From the NCBI RefSeq assembly GCF_000234665.1, contig NC_018305.1, forward strand, positions 125,929-189,928: a stretch of DNA of 64,000 bases, written 5' to 3'. How positions within the stretch are numbered: the stretch's first letter is position 1; each line of letters opens with the position of its first letter. The position numbers and the translations under genes are program-made. Source of the DNA: Leishmania mexicana MHOM/GT/2001/U1103. Taxonomy: Eukaryota; Euglenozoa; Kinetoplastea; Trypanosomatida; Trypanosomatidae. Below the pieces are notes generated by a model. The model was given only the letters and a program-made list of their open reading frames with translations. It did not search any database and was not told the DNA's origin. Below, in pieces: positions 37,769 through 46,822 of the stretch.

Positions 37769-38879
37769 AGCTGCTGCTGCGCTGTGGCTAGTCGTCATGC
37801 GCCATCCTTGATGAACGTGTGCGCGTGCGCGCTGCGCAGCAGCAGCAGAGGGATGCTGCTGGATAGAGTGGTGGGGGGAGGGAGGGGAAGCGAACCTACC
37901 CCCCCCCGCGCGCGGGGATGCTTGACGGCAGCAACGCTGCCGTCAAGCAGGAGCGCCTCTACCGCTATTTCTCTAGCGCTGCCACCGTATACACGGAAAC
38001 AAATGGTGTCACAGTGCACGTGTGGGTGCCGAAATGAATCGCCGATGGTGGCGGAGAGACGCGTGCCAGCGCAGGCAGCGCAAGTTTCGTGCTTCACGTG
38101 TGCGAGGTGTGTGTGTGTGTGGAGAGAGGGGGGGGGGGGCATCGAGCGTGATCGATGCGGCCTTTGCAGGGTCGTCGCCGTTTCTCCTTCAAGGTGATCT
38201 CTGCCCCCACTCCCCCACCCCACCCCCCCATCCCCAGCCTCTCGTGCTCGCGCCGATCCCGCTAATTTGGTCACCAAGCACACATTACACGTCCGTGCCG
38301 GGGGCGGAGAAGAGACTCGCGGCGCTGATGCACCGGCTCTCCTCGCGCTCTACGTATGTTGCCTGCTGCTATGATGGTTGTTGGCCGCCCACCCACCCAC
38401 CCCTTGGACACACTGCGCCCCCTTCCTCATCCCGCACCGCCCGCCATTATCCATCACACACCTCCCCCGCTCACCCCTCCACGTACGGATGGGGCACACG
38501 CACGCGTGCAGAAACAGCCGTGATCATCGCTGCGGTTTTCTGCACCACGCTTTCGGGCCTGCGTACTACCCCCTCCCCTCCCAGCGCGTGGCATCACACG
38601 CACACAAGCGCGCGCGTGAACCGGCACTGATCGACAAGACCACTTTCCCTGACACCTTTGCTTGCTTTCGTTGCTTACGGTGTATGTGGTGCTGACGCTC
38701 TGCTTGCCACCACCGCCACCGCCACTACCACAACAACACACACCTACACGCGCGTCGCCACTGCCGCTGGTGCTGCTGCTGACGGTCTCCTCCTCCTCTT
38801 CTTGGGTCACCTTTCCCTGCAGGCAGACGGACGCTGGCGCGCAGCTCGTCCTCCCGCCCCCCTCCTCCTCCCCACTCAG
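37769..38879. other. Intergenic spacer before TBCK-like gene
   Basis: No gene seen. It carries a strong hairpin (37919-37949) 150 nt after the REL1 stop, then mixed and C/T-rich sequence. The tract 38786-38819 followed by AG 38821-38822 is the preferred acceptor for the next gene (about 57-nt leader). Confidence 0.65.
37919..37949. repeat. Perfect 14-bp stem, 3-nt loop hairpin
   Basis: TGCTTGACGGCAGC, loop AAC, GCTGCCGTCAAGCA: a perfect 14-bp stem with a triloop, in the REL1 3' UTR. Such a compact, GC-rich perfect stem is unlikely by chance and should form in RNA. Confidence 0.85.
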
Positions 38880-41800
38880 ATGTGGTCGCCATCGTCCTCA
38901 GCGCCGCAGACCTCCGTAGACGTCGCGGCGGGCCAACGTGCCCGTCACCGGGTCACCACCGCCAGAGGGAGAGACGCAGCATCATGCGCGATGCGCATGG
39001 TTTTGGCACCGCCAGACGGCCCCGCCGGTGCGCGAGGAGCAGGACCCGCCTCAGCGGCTCGGCGGTCGCTGGCTGACGCAGCGCCGTCGTCCTTTCGCAG
39101 CGTGCTTGTTGACGTGGACGGCCTGCGGTGCGAGGTGCGCTCCATGCGCAGCGTGCCGCATGCGCTTTACAGCACACCATCCGTCTCCCACGTCCTCGCC
39201 ACGTACGTTCAGCAGCTGATCGACGACTTCACCCGCTCGCTGGTGCTCTGCCGGCCCGCCGAGCGGAGCATCAGCAGCCGTGTCATCCAGGCGGAAACTG
39301 GCGATCCGCAGCGACAGAAACAGCTGCAGTCCTCCGCGACCACCACACTCTGCGCTGCGGACCTCATGGTGGACGGTGCCCTATCGTCCGAAGACGAGGA
39401 AGCGTACCTGCTGCTGCGCCTGTGCCACCTTCACAAGGAAGAGCAGCAGCCGCAGCAGCCGTCCGAGACCAGCAGCGCTGACGCCTCCGCGATGGCGGGG
39501 TGGCGGATGGCTGGCGGGAACGGAGGGTCTGTAGCAGAGCAGCTGATTGCACTCTTCGCTGCTGCAGATCGGGCGTGTTGTCGCTATGGGTCCAGCGGCG
39601 GTGCCAGGGAGGAGGACAGGGCGCAGCACGACGCTACCGTGCTGATGCCGCCGCTGCTGTCCTCCCTCTGGCGGTTTAAGCCGATGCTGCACGACATGCG
39701 GTACCTGGCACAGCATCTTCTCCTGCCGCGACACGCCTGGCAGCACCACCAGCGGGAGTGGGTCATCGTGTATGAGGATGTCGCCGTGACGCTGCGCGAC
39801 CGTCTCTCTCGCTGCCGTCGTGCCGCGATGCGTAGCAGGGGGCAAGATGGTGAGGCAGTGACCAACGACGAGGATGGCACGGAAGACTGGGATGCCGCCA
39901 GCATCCTTACAGACAGGCAGCGACTGTTTCCGGTGTCTGAGCTGCAGCGCCTCTGGCACACCCTATGGGAGCTGCTCGGCGCCGCGTGGCGCCAGCGCGA
40001 CCGCCTCTGGGGTGCCTACCGCTACCTGCACGGCCCACACCGTCTGCCCCCGCTGTGCCTGAGTGGCCAAGCGCCGTACGCGGTGCCGCCTGGCGTGCAC
40101 GCATGCCCAATCATGCGCGAGCAGTACGAAGCCTATATTGCCCGCGCGCATGCCTCGACAGCCGCCCCCTCCCACGCCGTGCCCGCTGCGCTGGCGGCAC
40201 CGCACGCGGAGGACAGCTGCGCCTTCGGCCCCTTCACGAGCGCCGAGATCGGCATCTCGGCGCGGCGGCTGTACGTGCTGCGGCAGCCGCTAGCGGCGGT
40301 GCTGCGGACGCTGCGGGTGTCAGTTCCTCCAGCCGGTCGCGACCCTCTCGTCACCTCCGCCACCGCCCTTGCTGGCTTCCAGTACGTCGACGGCCCCGTG
40401 CCCAGCGGCCCGGCAAACACGCCGGCGCCGACGACGGACGCGGCAACGCCTCTCGTCGTCCCGCTCTTCGACACCACCAACCAGGACGCGCAGCTGGCAG
40501 CAGCAGCGGTGCCGTACGTGTCTCCTGAGGTGTACGTGTCCCTGCAGCAAGAGCAGCAGCACCAGCGACGGCGAGCTGCCTCGTGTAGGGCATCGCCGAT
40601 GGTCTCGTGGCCACCCGTGCACTCCTTCTCCGACGACGTGTGGAACGCGGCGGTTGTCGTGCTGGAGGCGGCGCTCAGTGGCTTCTGTGCGACCGATGCA
40701 TCCATGTGCCACCTCGCGCTGCCATCCGTTCACCGCAGCAGCGCTGATCGGCTCGATGAGCGGACGGCCATGTCGCACTCCTCGTCATTGTCGTCGGTGT
40801 ACTCGGATGTGCTGCTGCTGCTCACAGGACGGCATGTGCTGCCGAGGGCTGCGGCGCACAACTTCCTATATGCAGCGCTGTACCACCTGCAGGTAGCGCT
40901 GAACACGGGCGGTTGCGAGGATGTCGATGATCGTGGCGATGCCGATGGCGCCACGGCGCGCCGGCAAGGCAGTGGCGACGGTACGGCGGCAGCGGTGCTA
41001 CCGTCGCCGACACGCCTTGCTGGCGAATGGGTGCGCTACCTCGGCAGCGCCTACGGGCCGGCATGTCTGAAGGACGGCGGGATCTTGGCAGAGGTGGCGA
41101 GTAAAGGACTCTGCTGGCGCCGGTCAGAGCGGTGGAACGCGTTTGGGATGGCCCACGTCACGGTCACGACCACGAGTACGACGGCCGCCTGTGCGGATGG
41201 CTGGGCACCCGCTTCGCCGCTCACGCCACTGGAGTCGGTTGACGGCGTGGGCGGCAACAGCCGTGCGCCGGCGGAGCAGCACCGCTCGGCTCACGCCGAT
41301 GGCGGCTCGTCGTCCCCCACTTACCTCTCGTCCCCTGCGCCGCCGCTTGCAGACACCTCTGTTGGCGTGGACGAACCTGCGATGCGTCTCAGCGGTGTGT
41401 CGCAGCAGGATAGCACTGGTGTGGCGGGCACACCCACGCTGAGCTCTCCGTTCTCTGCGCCGTCCCCCACCGTCGGCGCCCCCTCGTCCGCCGACGATGA
41501 CCGTGACGCAGCGGCGCTGTTGCGGCCGCCACAGCGGCTGGATCACACCCTCAACGCCCTCGACACGCCACTCCTGCGCCTACTGAGCCTCGGGCATCGC
41601 CGCGCAGCGCCCGACGGAAAAGCAAGCCGTGCTGGCGTCTCGCCCGCGGGACCGAAGCTGCGCAGAGGTGGCGCGGCAACGGTACACCGCCCCGCATGCG
41701 GCGCCGCAGACGATGCCGGCGACGTGTGGGCAGCTCTTCCCAGCTACCTGCGCCGCTGCACGATGAAGGCGGTATCGGCGGGCGCCTCACCCGCACCGGC

Positions 41801-44402
41801 AGGGAAGGCGAACGGCGCTGTGGCGGCAGCGGCTGACGCGGACTGCGTTGATGCGCTGCTACGGCTGCTTTTCTGCTGTCTTGTCCGCACAGCGCGGTGC
41901 TACCGCGTCCACGGTGGCACGCACCCCGACTTGGCTGACGATGCCGCCGGCAAGGGCGATGCGCCGGCGGATGTGGAGTGGTGCGAGTACGCCGCCATGA
42001 ATCACCCGTTCTTTCGCGGCGTCGCCGAGCGCGGCCTGCTGACAACGTACATGACGGTTGCCTGCCGCAACGGCGGCGGCGGCGACGGGGAGCTCAGCGA
42101 TTTCGCCGTCGCGACAGCGACTCTACCGGCGCTCAACCTCTATGTCCCCGCTGCGGTGCTGCTGGCCACCGTGCGCGAGATGGAGGCCACGTCGAAGGTG
42201 AGCGGCGTCGACGTCTGCACCGAGCGTGTAGTGAAGCAGGCGACGTCCTTGCGCACGCTGATCGGGGACGACATGCGGGTCTGGGAGACAAGCGCCGCCG
42301 CTCTCGGCGGTGGAGGCGGGGGTCGCATGCATCAGCAGCAACAGCCGTACCTCGTGCTTATGAGCCCGTTTGTAGACATGGCGGCGACGCTGCTGCCACC
42401 ACCGGTGCACCGCGCGCGGCGTGCCCTGAATGGTGTCCTCTCCCCGATAGACTTCGACCTTGCAGCGCAGCTCGAGCACACGCAGCAGCTGCGCCGTCTG
42501 TTGCGCAGCGGCAGCGATGACCCCGCCGGCGATGGTCGAGGGTGCGGCGGAAAAGGTGCAGCTGCTGCGCGTGTGCGAGCCTACCTGAAATCCTTGCTGA
42601 TGCCGAACACTGAGCACGGCACGGACGGCGTCGACGCTCATGTCGTCTACTCGCCCTTCTACCCGCTTCCTCCGACCCTCCGCGGAGAGGTGTGGGGGTG
42701 CCTCCTGCGCGTGCCACCATCTGCGCGCACCCGGGAGGCCCTCCTCGCCCACGCGGTCCACCACACCGCCGCCAAGCCGACACCGCACGACAGGCAGCTC
42801 TCGGTCGACATTCCGCGCTGCCACGCGTACCACCCGCTGCTCAGCTCTTCGTCTGGATCTGCACAGCTCAAGCGCATCTTGCAGGCGTGGTTGTACCTCC
42901 ACCCCGAGCACGCCTACTGGCAAGGGCTCGACAGCGTCTGTGCCGTCCTGCTGACCGTCAGCAACAGGGATGAGGCGCTCGTGCTGGCGCAGCTCAACGC
43001 CCTCGTCCACCGCTTCATCGCCCACGACGAGGACCGTGAGAGGCCCCGCGCCGCTGGCGGCAGTCTCGGCCTGCCCAGCGCCGGTGCCGCGGCGTCGCCG
43101 CCGCTTCCGGCCAGGAAGCCTACTATGGCGGAGCAGCTCCACCGCATCGTGGTTGTGCTGCGCTACTGCGACCCGCTTCTGGCCCACCACCTCTTCGACG
43201 TCCTCGGCTGCACACCGGAGCTGTACGCCATCAGCTGGCTGCTGACGCTCTTCTCGCACAGCCTGCCGGCACGCAAGGTCTACCTCCTGTGGGACCACCT
43301 GTTCGTGGAGGACGACGTTGCCTGCCTCGTGGTGCTCTGCGCCGTCGTCATTATTCACAAGCGCGAGCTCCTGCTGAGCACGGACTTCTCCGGCTGCCTT
43401 GCGTCCTTCAGCAGCGGCGCATCCTCCATAGACGTCGCGGCTGCCGTCGGCGACGCGCGGTGGCTGATGAGGGTTGTGCCGCCGTCGGTGCTAGCGCCGC
43501 CGCCGCCGGCGTCGTCGTTGGACAACCGCAAGGACGCGCAAGAGTCCTTCTATGGCCGTGGGCATGACGGTACCGGCGCAGTCATCGGCCATCCCCTCAG
43601 CAGCAGCAGCGGCGGCGGCGCCGCGGTGGCGCTCCTCGCCGTCGAGGACGTGGCCGCCGCGCTCGCAGCATCGGTAACAGCAACCAGTGGCGGCGGTGAC
43701 GGCGACAGGGAGGAGGGAGGCAGCGGGCCGCACTGGTTCGACAGCGGCATCTACCTCGTGGATGTGCGCGAGCAGCCGGCGGAGAATGTCCTGCGGGATT
43801 CGGTCCTCGGCGCCATCAGCGTGCCGCTGCGCACGCCGGCGCGTCCGAATGCGCACGCCTCCGCCGCGTCAGAAGGAGCGGCGCCTCAGCGTCGTGAGGG
43901 ATCTGATGTGCGCGCCAGCGCAAGCACCGACGAGTTTGGCGACGTTGACGACGACGCAGCCGGTGCTGGATGGGGTATCGTGGAGCAGCAGGAGCGGATG
44001 CAGGAGCAGCAGCGGGCGGAGCAGGACGCTGCGGCGCGGCAGGTCGAGGATGCCACAGCGGCCATTGTCCGCCACGTGGGAAACCCGGCCATGGCTGCCA
44101 TCCTACCACGCGCGTGGAGGGCCACCAAGAATCATACTGCACCTCCGCTGCCGCCACCACAGCCATCGTTACTATCGTGCCCGTGGCCGGTGCACCCGAT
44201 CGTGCTGAAGGCGTCGCGTGCGCCGCATGTAGTGCTGCTAACATCCGGCGCTGTGGATGCACAAGAGTTGCCGCTCGCCCACCAGCTCGGCGTGAAGCTC
44301 AACGCGTGTGGGGTGCACAATGTCAGCATACTGCGTGGCGGTGTCGCCAGCGTGCGGCGTGCGCTACCGGAGCTGGTGGTGCGTCGTGCGCCATCCACGT
44401 AG
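38880..44402 (+). CDS. TBCK-like protein: pseudokinase, RabGAP TBC, rhodanese
   Basis: 1840 residues from MWSPSSSAPQTS (38880); a later Met at 38991 is an alternative start. The N-terminal half has kinase traces: PYVSPEVYVSLQ (about 543-554, an APE-like activation-segment end) and SFSDDVWNAAVVVLEAALSG (subdomain IX-like). No glycine loop or HRD/DFG is visible, so it is a pseudokinase. The TBC domain spans about 1262-1495. It keeps the Arg finger motif LSVDIPR (Arg1313) and the Gln finger in YWQG (Gln1348), so Rab GTPase activation looks intact. A rhodanese fold follows (GIYLVDVREQPAEN to the end), but the catalytic Cys loop is replaced by LTSGAVDAQ. This domain order is that of TBCK, linked in animals to endosomes and the FERRY complex. 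Low-complexity insertions account for the extra length. Confidence 0.88.
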   Translation: MWSPSSSAPQTSVDVAAGQRARHRVTTARGRDAASCAMRMVLAPPDGPAGARGAGPASAARRSLADAAPSSFRSVLVDVDGLRCEVRSMRSVPHALYSTPSVSHVLATYVQQLIDDFTRSLVLCRPAERSISSRVIQAETGDPQRQKQLQSSATTTLCAADLMVDGALSSEDEEAYLLLRLCHLHKEEQQPQQPSETSSADASAMAGWRMAGGNGGSVAEQLIALFAAADRACCRYGSSGGAREEDRAQHDATVLMPPLLSSLWRFKPMLHDMRYLAQHLLLPRHAWQHHQREWVIVYEDVAVTLRDRLSRCRRAAMRSRGQDGEAVTNDEDGTEDWDAASILTDRQRLFPVSELQRLWHTLWELLGAAWRQRDRLWGAYRYLHGPHRLPPLCLSGQAPYAVPPGVHACPIMREQYEAYIARAHASTAAPSHAVPAALAAPHAEDSCAFGPFTSAEIGISARRLYVLRQPLAAVLRTLRVSVPPAGRDPLVTSATALAGFQYVDGPVPSGPANTPAPTTDAATPLVVPLFDTTNQDAQLAAAAVPYVSPEVYVSLQQEQQHQRRRAASCRASPMVSWPPVHSFSDDVWNAAVVVLEAALSGFCATDASMCHLALPSVHRSSADRLDERTAMSHSSSLSSVYSDVLLLLTGRHVLPRAAAHNFLYAALYHLQVALNTGGCEDVDDRGDADGATARRQGSGDGTAAAVLPSPTRLAGEWVRYLGSAYGPACLKDGGILAEVASKGLCWRRSERWNAFGMAHVTVTTTSTTAACADGWAPASPLTPLESVDGVGGNSRAPAEQHRSAHADGGSSSPTYLSSPAPPLADTSVGVDEPAMRLSGVSQQDSTGVAGTPTLSSPFSAPSPTVGAPSSADDDRDAAALLRPPQRLDHTLNALDTPLLRLLSLGHRRAAPDGKASRAGVSPAGPKLRRGGAATVHRPACGAADDAGDVWAALPSYLRRCTMKAVSAGASPAPAGKANGAVAAAADADCVDALLRLLFCCLVRTARCYRVHGGTHPDLADDAAGKGDAPADVEWCEYAAMNHPFFRGVAERGLLTTYMTVACRNGGGGDGELSDFAVATATLPALNLYVPAAVLLATVREMEATSKVSGVDVCTERVVKQATSLRTLIGDDMRVWETSAAALGGGGGGRMHQQQQPYLVLMSPFVDMAATLLPPPVHRARRALNGVLSPIDFDLAAQLEHTQQLRRLLRSGSDDPAGDGRGCGGKGAAAARVRAYLKSLLMPNTEHGTDGVDAHVVYSPFYPLPPTLRGEVWGCLLRVPPSARTREALLAHAVHHTAAKPTPHDRQLSVDIPRCHAYHPLLSSSSGSAQLKRILQAWLYLHPEHAYWQGLDSVCAVLLTVSNRDEALVLAQLNALVHRFIAHDEDRERPRAAGGSLGLPSAGAAASPPLPARKPTMAEQLHRIVVVLRYCDPLLAHHLFDVLGCTPELYAISWLLTLFSHSLPARKVYLLWDHLFVEDDVACLVVLCAVVIIHKRELLLSTDFSGCLASFSSGASSIDVAAAVGDARWLMRVVPPSVLAPPPPASSLDNRKDAQESFYGRGHDGTGAVIGHPLSSSSGGGAAVALLAVEDVAAALAASVTATSGGGDGDREEGGSGPHWFDSGIYLVDVREQPAENVLRDSVLGAISVPLRTPARPNAHASAASEGAAPQRREGSDVRASASTDEFGDVDDDAAGAGWGIVEQQERMQEQQRAEQDAAARQVEDATAAIVRHVGNPAMAAILPRAWRATKNHTAPPLPPPQPSLLSCPWPVHPIVLKASRAPHVVLLTSGAVDAQELPLAHQLGVKLNACGVHNVSILRGGVASVRRALPELVVRRAPST

Positions 44403-44999
44403 AGGATGTTCTCGGTTACTGCTTGTGGCTGTTCGGCTCCCCTCCCCCTCCCTCCCTCCCTCCCCCCCTCCGCCGGCGGCGGCGGCGGTGTCCGGCCTTG
44501 CCCCCAGCTCGACAGACGATGCACATGGCTCACCTAACGGCTCACCCGCCTTTTTTTCCTCGAGGCCGGTATATACGTCATCGTGCGCCTCGAAGACATG
44601 GTGGCAGGGGGAGAGGGTGGTGGGGTGTTGCTACACGGAGGCAAAGGACCGCTGGTCCTGCTGCTGCTCTCCTCCCTCCCCCCCCCCTTTCCTCCGACCA
44701 CCGCGGCATTTTACCGCTACTCGAGCGGCCGCCAATGCCGATGCTGCTGACGCTGATGTCGATGGTTCTATGAGCAATGTACTGCCCGCCCCCTCTCCCC
44801 ATCTCGCCTCCTCTGGCCGGTGTGCGCATGCGTGGTCTGCCCTGCGCCCTACGCGTGCGCATGCTCGAGCCCACACGTATATATATATATATATATCCTC
44901 CAGCCACGTCTGCCACCAAGCTTTGAACAGCACGACGAGCCCGTTCCCTCCCCCTCTCCCTCCGTGGCGCGCACGGACACAAGCATCTTGATATACACA
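44403..44999. other. Intergenic spacer before DDI1
   Basis: No gene seen. C/T-rich tracts occur at 44439-44471 and 44674-44695, and a TA run at 44877-44896. Pyrimidine-rich 44938-44961 with AG 44982-44983 is the closest acceptor candidate (17-nt leader). Confidence 0.6.
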
Positions 45000-46163
45000 A
45001 TGGTGCAGCTCACCATCAACAACGCCACGGGTGTGACCCTGTGCCGAGTTCGCCTCCCCGCCGACGCGACGGTGCAGCAGCTGCTGCTGCAACTCACCGT
45101 AGCGAAGCCGGAGCTGCGTCAGGCACATGCAATTCGCAATGATGCCCGTCACGTGACGCACCACCTCGCGCCAGCATCCACCACCACCACAAGCGGGGTT
45201 TCATTCAACGCACAGACACTGCTGCAAGCGGGTCTCGTTGCACAAGATGCAACGGCGGAGACGTTGGTAGTGCTGATGGCGGCTGATGCTCCTGCCGCGG
45301 CGTCATCGGCTGCAGCGGCGGCGCCATCCCCAAGGAACGCCGTCGCAGCACGCCTGCTGGATCTGTTCGGGTGTGCCTCGGCGTCTCCGTCGGCAGGGGT
45401 GCGCCCCCAAGGCGGTGCCGACCCCGGCACTATGGACGAGCGCCAGGTAGAGCTGCAGCGCCGCATCTACGCCCAAATTCAACAGCAGCAGATAGACGAG
45501 AACCTCGCCAACGCGCTCGAGTACACGCCGGAGGCGTTCGCGAAGGTACCGATGCTCTACGTGCCGTGCACCATCCACCAGGTGCTCGTGAAGGCCTTCG
45601 TCGACTCCGGCGCGCAGAACAGCATCATGAACAAGCGCACGGCGGAGCGGTGTGGGCTGATGCGGCTCGTCGACGTCCGCATGCGTGGCGTCGCCGTCGG
45701 AGTAGGGCGGCAGGAGATCTGCGGTCGCATCCACATGACCCCTGTGAACCTCGCAGGGATGTACATCCCCTTCGCCTTCTACGTGATCGAGGACCAGGCG
45801 ATGGACTTGATCATCGGTCTCGACCAGCTGAGGCGCCATCAGATGGTGATAGACCTCAAGCATGACTGTCTCACCATTGGCAACATCAACGTCCCGTTCT
45901 TGCCGGAGAACGATCTGCCCGCGTTGGCGGGGCTGGATGACGACGCGGATGAGATGCACGCGCCGCGTCACCAGGACCCGGCGGTGACAGCCACCACCGC
46001 CCCCAGCCCTGCTGCACCGGTGCTCTCGGAGGGCGAGCGGCAGGCCCGCATGGAAGGCTTTATGACGTTCTCGGGTATCACCGACCCCAAGCAGGCGGCG
46101 GAGTTGCTGGAAGCCGCCGACTGGGACCCCAACGTGGCGGCGGCGCTCCTCTTCGACACGTGA
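45000..46163 (+). CDS. DDI1: Ddi1-type retropepsin-like aspartyl protease
   Basis: 387 residues. An N-terminal ubiquitin-like domain (1-92, MVQLTINNATGVTLCRVRLP) is followed by an Ala/Ser linker and the helical stretch before the protease (YTPEAFAKVPMLYVPCTIHQ). The retroviral-type aspartyl protease domain has the active-site triplet in FVDSGAQNSIM (Asp202). Its later strands are PFAFYVIEDQAMDLIIGLDQ and DLKHDCLTI. A C-terminal UBA-like domain (about 345-387, ending AADWDPNVAAALLFDT) completes the shuttle-factor plan. Ddi1 acts as a dimer in ubiquitin-proteasome turnover. The start at 45000 is the first ATG after the leader and gives a natural UBL start. Length fits the Leishmania Ddi1 proteins I know of. 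Confidence 0.95.
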   Translation: MVQLTINNATGVTLCRVRLPADATVQQLLLQLTVAKPELRQAHAIRNDARHVTHHLAPASTTTTSGVSFNAQTLLQAGLVAQDATAETLVVLMAADAPAAASSAAAAAPSPRNAVAARLLDLFGCASASPSAGVRPQGGADPGTMDERQVELQRRIYAQIQQQQIDENLANALEYTPEAFAKVPMLYVPCTIHQVLVKAFVDSGAQNSIMNKRTAERCGLMRLVDVRMRGVAVGVGRQEICGRIHMTPVNLAGMYIPFAFYVIEDQAMDLIIGLDQLRRHQMVIDLKHDCLTIGNINVPFLPENDLPALAGLDDDADEMHAPRHQDPAVTATTAPSPAAPVLSEGERQARMEGFMTFSGITDPKQAAELLEAADWDPNVAAALLFDT

Positions 46164-46822
46164 CAGACATCGGGTGGGGGGGGGGGGGCGGCGCCCACCC
46201 GTCCCCACATGTCCCGTTGCCGTTGCGCCTGCCTCCTCCTCCCCCCTCCACCCACGAGAGTCCAAGTCAACCCAAACGCACAACACACAACACACACCTT
46301 CTCTATTGCATACAAAACGGGTCTCCTGTGCTCGCCACGCACCACGCACCACCGCCCCCTTCCTCCCTCCTCCGCCATGGCATGGGCCAATGCTATCGCC
46401 CACACGCACGGGCATTCACGTCGGCGTGCGCGCGCGTGTGTGGCTACGCCATCCCTTCCTCCCCCTCTCCCCCTCCTCCTCTTCCATTATCTCGTCGTCT
46501 TACTCGCTCCCTCGCTCACGGCGCGCCCCCCCCCAGAACACGTTGCCTCCGTCTGTGCCTGCGCGTGGCCCATCGACAGCCCACCTGTTTCCCCTCGCTC
46601 AGATCTGTGGCAAGTACGCGCTGCACGTGCCACTGCCGCTCATTTTTGGCCTCTTGCTCGCCCACTGCGCAACGCAGCCTGCCCGACTCGCACCCACGCA
46701 CTCACCGGCGTTCGCGTCCTCCTCTCCCTCCCGCTAGCGCACACGTGGCCAGGTGCAGCAGCGCGGCATTGCACGCACACAAAGACCGGCGGCGGCGGCG
46801 GCGGCGGGGAAAGGGGGAACTC
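46164..46822. other. Intergenic spacer before EF-hand-like gene
   Basis: No gene seen. Much of it is C/T-rich (46450-46530 and 46715-46735). AG at 46736-46737 after TCCTCCTCTCCCTCCCGCT is the likely acceptor. The GGCGGC run just before the start (46791-46807) is simple sequence. Confidence 0.6.

Noticed and set aside
45597..45630. Retroviral origin of the Ddi1 protease domain
   Set aside because: The DSGA motif belongs to the cellular Ddi1 family. Flanking UBL and UBA domains show a normal host gene, and no retroelement sequence surrounds it.
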